Source: Methanoregula sp. (lineage in GTDB: Archaea > Halobacteriota > Methanomicrobia > Methanomicrobiales > Methanospirillaceae). From it: a DNA stretch of 26,532 bases. Every line of letters begins with the position of its first letter. The first letter of the stretch is position 1. The stretch covers positions 1 to 26,532 of the forward strand of contig DUHF01000104.1 of the NCBI GenBank assembly GCA_013331015.1, given 5' to 3'. The translations under genes were made by a program, and so were the position numbers. Shown here in pieces: positions 1 through 7,299 of the stretch. Below the pieces are notes generated by a model. That model saw only the letters and a program-made list of their open reading frames with translations, was not told the origin of the DNA and did not search any database.

Positions 1-201
1 GTCTTCTCCACCATCATGACCCCGGTCCAGCTCATCGTCTTTGCGCTCGTGACCATGCTCTATGTCCCCTGCATCTCCACGATCCTTGCGCTGGCGCAGG
101 AGTTTGGCTGGAAGAAAGCGCTCGGGATCACGGCACTGGAGACTGCGCTTGCCATTCTCTGCGGTGCCATTGCCTTCCGGCTGATCGGCCTCGTCATGTG
201 A
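1..201 (+). CDS. feoB: Ferrous iron transport protein B, C-terminal end (partial)
   Basis: Only the last 66 residues are in the window; the reading frame is open from base 1 and stops at 199-201. The stretch TPVQLIVFALVTMLYVPC followed by LAQEFGWKKALGITALE and a final hydrophobic helix is the conserved end of FeoB, the G-protein-coupled permease that imports Fe(II) across the cytoplasmic membrane. The YVPC cysteine lies in the last membrane segments that the family shares. The N-terminal GTPase domain must lie upstream of the window. The next gene starts 64 bases later on the same strand, but nothing in its sequence suggests a link to iron. Confidence 0.88.
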   Translation, partial: VFSTIMTPVQLIVFALVTMLYVPCISTILALAQEFGWKKALGITALETALAILCGAIAFRLIGLVM

Positions 202-265
202 CCGGGGTGTGGGATCCTGCCGGGGGGATCCTCAAGGATATTTACCTTGGGAATGACAATACTGG

Positions 266-901
266 ATGAGCATGATCTACTGGCTCCTCGCACACCTGCT
301 CCGGCGGCAGATTGCCGAACTCCCCGGGCAGGTCTGCTTCATGATCAGCGGGCAGGACATGATGGATGCCCCGGAGAATCTCTATCGGGTTACCGCATGG
401 TGCAAGGCGATATCGGCGTCAGTCTCGCAGAAGAACCAAAAAGAGGGTGGCGCGATCAAGGGGCTGACCTTCCATATCGCCACGCGGCAGCCGGATGAGA
501 TGACCCGCTGCCTGCCGGAGATCCGGAAGATCGGGTCGATTGCCCGGCTGCATCTCTATCGTGGCGATACGGTGGAGGTGACCGGTTCCGGGATGGATGT
601 TGTGGTTGCCATCGGCAAGAGCGGCCGGGAGGAAGTCACCTCCTGCATCCGCCGGATGGCAGAGGACCATATCCCTCCTGAGCAGGTAGACGAGGGACTG
701 CTCGACTCGTACCTGACATTCAGATACACGCCCGACATGGTCATCAAGAGCGGGGGCGATCACCTGACCGATTTCCTCATCTGGCAGTCGGTCTATTCCG
801 AGCTCTTCTTCTCGGATATCAACTGGAAATTCTTCCGGGAAGTTGATCTTCTCCGGATCCTCCGGGACTACCAGAGCCGGATGCGGCGCTTTGGGAAATA
901 A
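266..901 (+). CDS. Degenerate cis-prenyltransferase homologue, probable non-catalytic subunit
   Basis: The product has 211 residues. Its last 50 or so residues (LTDFLIWQSVYSELFFSDINW..., ending RRFGK) match the C-terminus of undecaprenyl/dehydrodolichyl diphosphate synthases, including the C-terminal RxG motif (R208-F-G210). The N-terminal half lacks the family's HxxxxxDGNRR diphosphate-binding motif; the equivalent stretch reads CFMISGQDMM. The RTGGxxR isopentenyl-diphosphate motif has become IKSGGDH, so both arginines are lost. It is therefore unlikely to be active alone. In eukaryotic NgBR/Nus1 and, as I recall, in Methanosarcina mazei, such a subunit pairs with a catalytic one and supplies the RxG. 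A catalytic partner without RxG lies at 1667-2431. The gene ends 6 bases before the convergent gene at 908. The ATG at 266 has no clear Shine-Dalgarno; an in-frame ATG two codons later is an alternative start. The family is well supported; the subunit role is inferred. Confidence 0.78.
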   Translation: MSMIYWLLAHLLRRQIAELPGQVCFMISGQDMMDAPENLYRVTAWCKAISASVSQKNQKEGGAIKGLTFHIATRQPDEMTRCLPEIRKIGSIARLHLYRGDTVEVTGSGMDVVVAIGKSGREEVTSCIRRMAEDHIPPEQVDEGLLDSYLTFRYTPDMVIKSGGDHLTDFLIWQSVYSELFFSDINWKFFREVDLLRILRDYQSRMRRFGK

Positions 902-907
902 AAAAGG

Positions 908-1597
908 TTACCGGAACCGGACGTTCGTCCAGCAGGGTTTCCCACCGGTATTCCTGTCGGTGAAGGCGAAACGTGTCTTCAGGGCAACGGTCACGGCTTT
1001 CTGGTCTGGTACCGGTGTCACCTTCTGCTCCCGGCACCACCGGGAGAAGATCTGGTAGAGTTCCTCCCTGGCGATGACTGCATTTTTGTCATCCTCCCGG
1101 ACAATCATGGCTGCGATGAATCTTTTGATAACATCGCCTTTCTCTGCTTTTTTCGGTGCCGTTCGCTTTCCTTTTGGTGCAGGGGCCGTTGCTACACCTT
1201 TTTCAAGGGATTTGGCAGGTTGCTTTTCCGGGGCGGGATGTGCCGGTTCCTGGGGCGGTGAAACGGGGGCTCGTTTGACCGGCTGCCGTTTGATGCCGGT
1301 GATGGTTCCTGCCGCTTTTGGGTCATCCGCGTTGATGACCGGTGGCTGAGTGGTCTTGTTTTTTGCATCCGAAATGCCGGCGGGCAGCCCCCCGTCCTTT
1401 GCAATGATGACCGGGGGCGGAACGGGTACGGAATCGAGCTGCTGCTGCCGGTAATCGACCCCCAGGAGATCCGCAAGCGCCTGGTTACAGGTATCGCTGA
1501 TATCTATGCCCTGCTCCTGTGCCTTTGCAAAAATGTCTGCCCGTACCAGGACGGTGGTATGGCGCCACGCACTTCCCGGCCCCGTTTTTGCTGCCAT
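908..1597 (-). CDS. Ribbon-helix-helix / D5-like winged-helix protein (hypothetical)
   Basis: The 229-residue product has three parts. Residues about 12-50 (TTVLVRADIFAKAQEQGID... followed by ISDTCNQALADLL) have the pattern of CcdA/Arc-type ribbon-helix-helix DNA-binding domains. Residues about 55-150 are a low-complexity linker rich in Pro, Ala and Lys. Residues about 155-229 (ELYQIFSRWCREQKVTPV, then a basic segment ending GGKPCWTNVRFR) resemble the winged helix at the C-terminus of phage/plasmid P4- and D5-type primases. It may be a DNA-binding regulator or an antitoxin-like protein. No toxin gene is adjacent. It lies 69 bases downstream of the cis-prenyltransferase gene 1667-2431 on the same strand and may be co-transcribed with it. 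The domain calls are by eye and the function is unknown. Confidence 0.6.
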   Translation of the reverse strand: MAAKTGPGSAWRHTTVLVRADIFAKAQEQGIDISDTCNQALADLLGVDYRQQQLDSVPVPPPVIIAKDGGLPAGISDAKNKTTQPPVINADDPKAAGTITGIKRQPVKRAPVSPPQEPAHPAPEKQPAKSLEKGVATAPAPKGKRTAPKKAEKGDVIKRFIAAMIVREDDKNAVIAREELYQIFSRWCREQKVTPVPDQKAVTVALKTRFAFTDRNTGGKPCWTNVRFR

Positions 1598-1666
1598 GAT
1601 CTATCAGGATGTGTTCTGTCCGTGCAACGGCATATAGTCAGCGATCCGTTCGCGCTTCCGGCGGTA

Positions 1667-2431
1667 TCAGGCCCGCGGTGAGACCCGCTGGTCATAGATC
1701 CGGATCGCCCTTAAGAGATCGATCTTGCGGAAGAGCGGCCAGTACGGGGCACAGAAGTAGACGGCAGATTCGTGGCCGCTTGCAAGCCAGGGCAAAAAGT
1801 TTGAGGTCCGGCAGTCGTTGCCGGTCCGGATGATCAGGTCGACGGGGGGAATTCCCCTGCTGCCGTGGAGGTACTGGGCGACGGTTGTGGCATCAATGGC
1901 GGCCGGATCGATCTTCCCCTGCGCCACACCGGATAAGATCTCCTTAGCCGCCAGCACGATCTCGTTCCGGCCGCCATAGGCTAGGGCGATGTTGAGGCAG
2001 AAGCCCGTATGGTCCCGGGTCGCGCTCTCGGCAGCATCGATCGCTTCAAGGAGGTTTTCCGGAAGCCGGGACCGGTCTCCGACCATCTGGACGCGGATCT
2101 TGTACTTCTTCACCCGCTCGTCAGTAAGGATGCTCTGGAACTTCTCTAAGAAGAGGACAAAGAGGTGGTCGACTTCGTTCTTGTCCCGCGAGAAGTTCTC
2201 GGTCGAGAAGGTGTAGAGGGTGATATGCCGGACCCCGAGATCGTGCGCCCAGTCGAGCATCTCCTCGGTCTTGTCCGCACCGGCCCGGTGGCCTTCTGCG
2301 GTGTCCATGCCAAAGAGCCGGGCATACCGCCGGTTGCCGTCCTGGATGATGGCGATATGGTTGGGCACGTGCCGGCATTGTAAGCGCAGGTACCGCTCGT
2401 AGAGGGGATCGATGAGGTTCCGGAAGATCAT
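1667..2431 (-). CDS. uppS: Catalytic cis-prenyltransferase (polyprenyl diphosphate synthase, UppS family)
   Basis: The product has 254 residues. It adds isopentenyl units in cis to an allylic diphosphate to make the long polyprenyl diphosphate used as glycan carrier (dolichol-type in archaea). Visible motifs are HIAIIQDGNRRYARLFG with catalytic Asp31, TLYTFSTENFSRDKNEV, and RTGNDCRTSNFLPW, which carries the isopentenyl-diphosphate-binding arginines. The usual C-terminal RRFGG is missing; the protein ends YDQRVSPRA. That lack is typical of the catalytic partner in heteromeric enzymes such as DHDDS, and the RxG is present in the homologue at 266-901. The ATG overlaps the stop of the upstream radical SAM gene (ATGA), so the two are probably translationally coupled. 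Enzyme class is certain; heteromerisation is inferred. Confidence 0.93.
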   Translation of the reverse strand: MIFRNLIDPLYERYLRLQCRHVPNHIAIIQDGNRRYARLFGMDTAEGHRAGADKTEEMLDWAHDLGVRHITLYTFSTENFSRDKNEVDHLFVLFLEKFQSILTDERVKKYKIRVQMVGDRSRLPENLLEAIDAAESATRDHTGFCLNIALAYGGRNEIVLAAKEILSGVAQGKIDPAAIDATTVAQYLHGSRGIPPVDLIIRTGNDCRTSNFLPWLASGHESAVYFCAPYWPLFRKIDLLRAIRIYDQRVSPRA

Positions 2432-3420
2432 AGGGGCGTCTTCTCCACCACCATTCCCCCGTTCGGGTACCGTTCGATAACGTACTTGTTCCCATCGAGT
2501 TCATCGCTGTGCTTTTCAAGGAGCCACCATGCCATCTCGATCCGGTCCGCAAAGATGACAAAACTGTCCGGTTCGAAGCGCCCGGTTATGGCCGGTGCGA
2601 TGGTGACCGTGCTGCCGGATGCTGGTTCAAAGACCCCGTACACGATGGTGCCGTCCGCCGTGATCTCATCGAACGGCCGGGCGGTGTTCTCCGCGATCCG
2701 CTTCAGGCGTTCCCGGAGCTGGACCGAGTCCTTGAATGCCGAGGAGCACCAGTGCACCTTGTCGCTCTTGAGGATCTCCTCCGCCCAGCCTTTTGCCCCG
2801 TCAATGGCGTTATGGAGTTCGTCGGCGAGTTCATAGCCCCGCTCCCGCATCTGGTACGCGTTGGTGTCGCCCCATTCCAGCTCGTTGATGTTCATAAAGT
2901 CGAGGTACGGGAGGGCGGGGATGAGCAGTTCGAGGCCGGGAAGGGCCGGGACTTCGAACCCGATGTCAAAGCCCATCGCCTTTGCCCGCTGGGCGGATTT
3001 GAGGTACGCGGTGTCAAGGATATGGTCCCAGCACTCATGGGGCGGGTGAAGCCGGATCTCGTCCACGAGTCCCTGCATTGCGGCAAGGTCTTCTGTTGTC
3101 GGGGCTTTTGCGGTGTAGAGGTGGATCTGGTGCTCCGGCCCGAAGTGCTCTTTGAGCATCCGGCAGTATTCCGTGACCTTGTCAAGGACAAGGAGAGGTT
3201 CGCCGCCCGTGACCCCCGTTCCGAGGGCGCTCATGCTCTCCGCTACTTCAATGATCTGGGCCGGGATATCGACCGGGTGCTCATTGGCGTACACGGTGTC
3301 GGTCCCCTTCCGCTCCGCGGAGAGCGGGCAGTACCAGCAGGAGCGGTGGCACCGTCCGGTAACAAAGAGGACCATCTTTGCCCCCTGGTGGCAGAGGATA
3401 CAGCCTTTGGAGAGTGTCAT
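2428..3420 (-). CDS. Radical SAM domain protein
   Basis: The product has about 330 residues from the chosen ATG at 3420. The N-terminus reads MTLSKGCILCHQGAKMVLFV and is followed by CHRSCWYC, the CxxxCxxC that binds the SAM-cleaving 4Fe-4S cluster; GVTGGEPLL is the SAM-binding GGEP motif. An extra CxxC (CILC) precedes the cluster motif. The rest fits a radical SAM barrel (LHPPHECWD, the strand ending NINELEW) and a C-terminal extension of about 100 residues. The substrate is not recognisable. The frame stays open to an ATG at 3600, but the extra 60 residues are low-complexity and look non-coding; ATG 3438 is another possible start. It overlaps the cis-prenyltransferase gene by 4 bases, so a shared transcript is likely, though a joint pathway is not shown. 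Confidence 0.85.
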   Translation of the reverse strand: MTLSKGCILCHQGAKMVLFVTGRCHRSCWYCPLSAERKGTDTVYANEHPVDIPAQIIEVAESMSALGTGVTGGEPLLVLDKVTEYCRMLKEHFGPEHQIHLYTAKAPTTEDLAAMQGLVDEIRLHPPHECWDHILDTAYLKSAQRAKAMGFDIGFEVPALPGLELLIPALPYLDFMNINELEWGDTNAYQMRERGYELADELHNAIDGAKGWAEEILKSDKVHWCSSAFKDSVQLRERLKRIAENTARPFDEITADGTIVYGVFEPASGSTVTIAPAITGRFEPDSFVIFADRIEMAWWLLEKHSDELDGNKYVIERYPNGGMVVEKTPL

Positions 3421-3578
3421 GGTGGTGCAGCCCGGCATCCGGGAAACGATAGCTCTTGTATTGGTGTGCGGGGGGTAAAATACTTCCACAAGGAGTATGG
3501 TGGGTGGTGGGGAGTGGTAGCGCAATGGTGCCGGATTTTGTCCAGCAGTGCCGGCCTGCTGCTGCGCTGCAACAACTG

Positions 3579-3695
3579 CCCCTGCCCGACCCCCCTTCAT
3601 TTCCCGTGGAGGAAAACACGGGTATGTTTACGTCTCAGTTTCCACAGGAAATTATGGTGTTTTTCGCACATGCAGAAAGGGGGGTCGGGCAGGGG
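3579..3695. repeat. 19-bp perfect inverted repeat enclosing nested hairpins (possible structured RNA)
   Basis: The left arm CCCCTGCCCGACCCCCCTT (3579-3597) is the exact reverse complement of 3677-3695. The 79 bases between contain a hairpin with 6-bp stem CCCGTG/CACGGG (3603-3622, loop GAGGAAAA) and one with stem TTTCC/GGAAA (3639-3651), extendable by a G-U and an A-U pair. A run of seven T follows at 3704-3710. The layout suits a multi-branched RNA ending in a T-rich terminator, or a small palindromic element. No promoter was found for either strand. Whether it is transcribed is unknown. Confidence 0.55.
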
Positions 3696-3917
3696 ACAAC
3701 CGGTTTTTTTCCGGTTTGGATCAAACATTTTTCAAAAAAAACCAGAGAACCGCAGGGCCGGTGAGGCATGCAGGAAGAATAAACCCGGCCCGTTTCGTGC
3801 CCGTTTTTCAAAAAGACCGGCGCATCAGGCCGGCACACCGCACGAGCCTGCCCCCGTATTTTTCGCCATGTGCCGCTCCCTTTTGCATGGATGCGGTACC
3901 GTTCGCGGGCAGCCTGT

Positions 3918-3932
3918 CCCTGCCCGACCCCC
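3918..3932 (+). repeat. Partial third copy of the GC-rich arm
   Basis: CCCTGCCCGACCCCC repeats 15 bases of the left arm at 3579-3597 in direct orientation. Just upstream GGGCAG (3907-3912) can pair with the CTGCCC at 3919-3924, so this copy too has its own short inverted partner. This hints at a recurring motif rather than one isolated palindrome. Confidence 0.45.
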
Positions 3933-4016
3933 TGCAGCTCATCCATTTAATCCCTCCGCACTATGCCCGCGATACCCCAGCGCCGGGCACGGATCATGGG
4001 GATACTCTGACTGCTA

Positions 4017-4026
4017 CTTTTATAAG
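4017..4026 (+). promoter_or_regulatory. TATA box of the first pilin gene
   Basis: CTTTTATAAG is centred about 31 bases before the ATG at 4053. With the usual archaeal spacing of about 25 bases from TATA centre to transcription start, the mRNA would begin within a few bases of the ATG. A nearly leaderless transcript agrees with the lack of a Shine-Dalgarno sequence. Confidence 0.6.
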
Positions 4027-4052
4027 TCGCGGTACCTACGAGTTAATAGACA

Positions 4053-5561
4053 ATGGAAGGCAGTGCGGTAGGGGGAAGAAGGGAGGCCGGGCTCTCGGAA
4101 GTGGTGGGTTTTGTCCTCATCATAGGGTTGATCGTGGTAGTTGCCTCTCTCTACCTGACCTATGGCGTGCCCGCACAGGGCCGCGAGAACGAGATCCTGC
4201 ACATGAACGCGGTAAAAGACCAGTTTGTCTCCTACAAGATCAGTCTCGACTCCCTGTTCAACAACAACAAGGTCGGGACAACGGTTTCCAACTCCTTCAA
4301 CCTCGGCACCAGCGGGGGGTATTCTACGGGGTCTGTCGGGTTTATTCCGGTGATGAGCCCGCTCAACTCGGCCGGGGTCATGGCCATTAACCAGCGGACA
4401 GCGGAGCCGGAGACGCTTGAGGTGATGTCCAATTCTCTGGTATTGAACAGCACTGTTTTCTATAGAGAGGATTTGCCAGCTGTCCCGAATTTTACCCCGA
4501 GCCATATTTATATCAACATATCCGGCATCCGGCAAACAGATCTAAACGAAGAGGGTGTTTTCGGTGCAACTGTCAATACTACTAAATGGACTGCAATTAT
4601 TAACCTGACGCCAAGAGTCTTTTATTTTAATTCTTTTGAATCACGAAATGTATTGTTGGCATCATGTATTGCACCCAACCAGCGAGTAAGTAGCGTTGAC
4701 GGAGACGGGAGGGTCTATTGTCTTTTCCCAATCCGTGCATCATATTATAATTATACAGATATTACTTTGAAAATTTCGAAAGGCGGAATAACCACGTTAC
4801 AGGATTATTCCGTTTATAAGAATGTGTCTTCAGGGATTACCTATTCTGTTGATTTGATGAACGATGCCTATGGATTGGGATCAGCAATATCCCCAACAGA
4901 TACCATTGTACTAACGACCGGTAAAACAACCTCCGGTTCATTGATTGCCGCCACTGGTAACATCACGTATAATTTTGCCGACATGAGCCCCTACTCCACC
5001 TCCCCCATACCCCTTGGGTCGATCGAGTACCGGGCCCAGAACAATTACTGGATCCCCCAGACCTTCTATTACCAGATGGGGGGCGTCTTCCTCCAGCAGG
5101 GCGATGGCAACACCACCTACAAGCTCCCGCCCGAGATCACCTTCTCGTACGACAACCAGACCGATGAGGCAAAGAAGATTGTGACGGTGAACATCAATGC
5201 CCTGACCATCGATAAGAACAACCGTGGTGTTGTTGGGGGCAACAGCCCGGTCCAGATCAAATCGACGCTGACGAACATCACGCCGTTCCCGTATGCATCC
5301 GGCAGTGCCAACACCCGCTGGATCCGCATCGGGGTCAACACCTCTGATTCCCAGGCGCGGACGATGTGGACCAACTACTTCAACTACACCGCAATCGTTG
5401 CCGGTGTGCCCAACTATGTTGTCAAGGAGGAAGGGACGGAAAGCTACATCCTGATCAACGGGTATGACACCTCCACAACCGGCCGGTACGACATCAACGT
5501 CATCGCATCGAATGCAACGTATTCGACCAGCGTTCACGGGATCGGCGGGATTGTGCAATGA
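4053..5561 (+). CDS. Type IV pilin-like surface protein with mosaic central region
   Basis: The product has 502 residues. The leader MEGSAVGGRREAG is followed by LSEVVGFVLIIGLIVVVASLYL, a class III signal peptide with predicted cleavage after Gly13 by an archaeal prepilin peptidase. The hydrophobic helix would then either pack in a pilus core or anchor the protein in the membrane. The next stretch, VPAQGRENEILHMNAVKDQF, resembles archaeal pilin-like proteins of the DUF7289 type. The rest is Ser/Thr/Asn-rich and beta-like, with no family I recognise and many N-glycosylation sequons. Bases about 4430-4975 are far more AT-rich than both flanks (112 G+C in the 300 bases 4561-4860), which suggests exchange of the central segment. 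The last codon overlaps the start of the next pilin gene (ATGA), so the two form an operon. Confidence 0.82.
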   Translation: MEGSAVGGRREAGLSEVVGFVLIIGLIVVVASLYLTYGVPAQGRENEILHMNAVKDQFVSYKISLDSLFNNNKVGTTVSNSFNLGTSGGYSTGSVGFIPVMSPLNSAGVMAINQRTAEPETLEVMSNSLVLNSTVFYREDLPAVPNFTPSHIYINISGIRQTDLNEEGVFGATVNTTKWTAIINLTPRVFYFNSFESRNVLLASCIAPNQRVSSVDGDGRVYCLFPIRASYYNYTDITLKISKGGITTLQDYSVYKNVSSGITYSVDLMNDAYGLGSAISPTDTIVLTTGKTTSGSLIAATGNITYNFADMSPYSTSPIPLGSIEYRAQNNYWIPQTFYYQMGGVFLQQGDGNTTYKLPPEITFSYDNQTDEAKKIVTVNINALTIDKNNRGVVGGNSPVQIKSTLTNITPFPYASGSANTRWIRIGVNTSDSQARTMWTNYFNYTAIVAGVPNYVVKEEGTESYILINGYDTSTTGRYDINVIASNATYSTSVHGIGGIVQ

Positions 5562-7162
5562 TACGATCGGAACGGGAATACGGACTGTCCGATGCCATGG
5601 GAGCTATCGTTCTCATTGCCATCGTCGGGATGGGGATCGGGCTTGTCGGGATGTTTATCCTCTCAGAGCCCCCCCCCGAGAAGATCCCTGCCCTCTCCTC
5701 CGATATCACCACCATCGGCAGGACCATCCTCATCACCCACAATGGCGGTGACTCCATTGCAAAGTCCGACATGGCGATCATCGTGGATGGCACCGACATC
5801 AAAGACTCGTTCCAGCGGACGGACACAACCCCGTGGACGACCTGGGCGGTCGGGGACTCGCTCCTGTACCGTGTCCCTGACGACCAGGAGATGCCGCAAG
5901 GAGTAACGATCTTCTTCATCGGGGGTTCTTCGGCCCGGATCATCCAGTCTATGGGCGTGCCCCAGTCGGTGACGGCCGGGCACTATGCGACCGGGACGGT
6001 TACCCCCACGACCACGATCACAACTCCCGTCACCACACCCCCGATCGATCCGGTCATTGCCGACTTCTCCGCAAACGTGGTGACCGGTATTGCTCCTTAC
6101 AGCGTGCAGTTTACCGATAACTCTTTGAACACTCCGACTTCGTGGTCGTGGAACTTCGGGGACGGTAATACGACAAACAACAACCTCCAGAACCCGGAGC
6201 ACTACTATACCGCAGCAGGGCTCTATACCGTCTCGCTTACGGCAACGAATGCCGGTGGGAGTGGTACGGCAACCAAGGTTAATTTCGTCGAAGTGAAGCC
6301 GGCCTTTGTCGATGTTGTCGTCGATGAGAACGTCTTTGTGTACGGGACGAAGTTCTTTTTCCAGGGAAATACCGTCATTGGGCCGGATGCCACGATTATT
6401 ATTACCGGGCCTCTTGCCACCGCTGACCTTGGTGGTAATTCCCACCTGTGGGTCAACACGATCTATATCGATGGGCCGGTCACTCTCGACAGTGGGAGTG
6501 CTGGCCTTGGATCACCGACAAATCCAGGGAATATCTCTATCAATGGTGACTTGAATCTCTGGGGTGGCGATCGGGATATTTACGGTGATGTCTATGTCGC
6601 GCAGGACTTCAAATTAAAGAATTGTCGGATTCATGGAAATGTGTACGTGAATGGTGATCTCACTCTGGGTTGGGGAGAACCCGTGCTTGACAGCGATGCA
6701 CGGATCTACTACACCGGGACGTTCACTCATCCCGGGATGAGTCCGGCAATCCTTTCCAAGTGCATCCAGCAGGCGACCGTTCCCACATATCCAATACCTG
6801 AACTGACCATGCCTCCGGTCAAATCAGCCGACTGGTATGCTGACCGGGGCTATGTGTCCAGCGGGGCTCTGACCAGCAACCTGAAGATATTTGCCAACAG
6901 TTATTCGTCGACAAGCTGGACTTCGTCGGCATCCAATGTAATAATCGTTGCCCAAAACGGGGACATTACCCTCACCGGGCTTGGCGGCAGCGGAGTCACT
7001 GGGGTATTCTTCGCACCGAACGGGCGGGTGACCTTTAATGGCGGGTACTTCGAGGGTGTTGTGATCGCCCGCGACGGCTTCTATGTCACGAGTGGAGGGA
7101 CTCCAGTCACGTTCAGGAACCTTGATGATTACATCAGCGACCCTGCTGATTATCCGTTTTAA
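5558..7162 (+). CDS. Pilin-like protein with PKD domain and C-terminal beta-helix
   Basis: The product has 534 residues. The leader MIRSEREYG precedes LSDAMGAIVLIAIVGMGIGLV (class III cleavage after Gly9). A pilin head follows (about 35-140) with the signature PEKIPAL...RTILITHNGGD...WTTWAVGDSLLYRVP, shared with the gene at 7300. After a Thr/Pro linker comes one PKD domain (about 160-247; WSWNFGDGN). Residues about 248-534 are short repeating strands (ISINGDLNLWGG, DIYGDVYVAQDF, NVYVNGDLTLGWG, FFAPNGRVTFNG) of the right-handed beta-helix type seen in bactofilin-like or PilX-associated C-terminal domains. It is likely exported and exposed on a pilus or the cell surface. It overlaps the upstream pilin gene by 4 bases. 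Head and PKD are clear; the beta-helix call is by pattern only. Confidence 0.83.
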   Translation: MIRSEREYGLSDAMGAIVLIAIVGMGIGLVGMFILSEPPPEKIPALSSDITTIGRTILITHNGGDSIAKSDMAIIVDGTDIKDSFQRTDTTPWTTWAVGDSLLYRVPDDQEMPQGVTIFFIGGSSARIIQSMGVPQSVTAGHYATGTVTPTTTITTPVTTPPIDPVIADFSANVVTGIAPYSVQFTDNSLNTPTSWSWNFGDGNTTNNNLQNPEHYYTAAGLYTVSLTATNAGGSGTATKVNFVEVKPAFVDVVVDENVFVYGTKFFFQGNTVIGPDATIIITGPLATADLGGNSHLWVNTIYIDGPVTLDSGSAGLGSPTNPGNISINGDLNLWGGDRDIYGDVYVAQDFKLKNCRIHGNVYVNGDLTLGWGEPVLDSDARIYYTGTFTHPGMSPAILSKCIQQATVPTYPIPELTMPPVKSADWYADRGYVSSGALTSNLKIFANSYSSTSWTSSASNVIIVAQNGDITLTGLGGSGVTGVFFAPNGRVTFNGGYFEGVVIARDGFYVTSGGTPVTFRNLDDYISDPADYPF

Positions 7163-7270
7163 GAGAACGGAAGTGTTATGGGAAAAACGAGCAGCCGGCA
7201 GGGACTCATTTTTCCCTGCAACCCTCTGCCGGTTGGGATAAACTAAAGATATGATGAAGCTCTTACATTG

Positions 7271-7280
7271 CAGTATAGTC
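7271..7280 (+). promoter_or_regulatory. Possible TATA element before the TIG/glycine-rich pilin gene
   Basis: CAGTATAGTC is centred about 25 bases before the ATG at 7300, which would give a leaderless transcript. An imperfect inverted repeat just upstream (CCGGCAGGG near 7196 against CCCTCTGCCGG near 7220) may end the preceding operon. The match to an archaeal TATA consensus is weak. Confidence 0.35.
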
Positions 7281-7299
7281 CCGCAGGTAAGTCCTCTCC

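Larger units (their letters stand above)
3421..4052. other. Divergent intergenic region with inverted repeats
   Basis: This 632-base stretch separates the minus-strand radical SAM gene from the plus-strand pilin cluster. Translations across it in every frame are low-complexity or shadow-like, and I see no gene. It holds a perfect 19-bp inverted repeat (3579-3597 with 3677-3695), nested small hairpins, a T-run flanked by AACCGG/CCGGTT (3698-3716), a further partial copy of the repeat at 3918-3932, and the promoter of the first pilin gene at its right end. Confidence 0.7.

Noticed and set aside
3421..3600. N-terminal extension of the radical SAM protein to ATG 3600
   Set aside because: The added 60 residues are low-complexity, include one arm of the 19-bp inverted repeat, and precede the natural MTLSKGCILCHQGAK start.
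2509..4071. 520-codon open frame on the plus strand
   Set aside because: It runs antisense to the well-supported radical SAM gene, has no domain pattern, and continues through the non-coding gap; high GC makes such shadows common.
3548..4390. 280-codon plus-strand frame running into the first pilin gene
   Set aside because: It overlaps the pilin leader and helix in another frame and has the composition of a shadow; the class III signal peptide fixes the real frame.
5663..6445. 260-codon minus-strand frame
   Set aside because: It lies fully antisense to the pilin head and PKD domain of 5558-7162 and shows no protein features.
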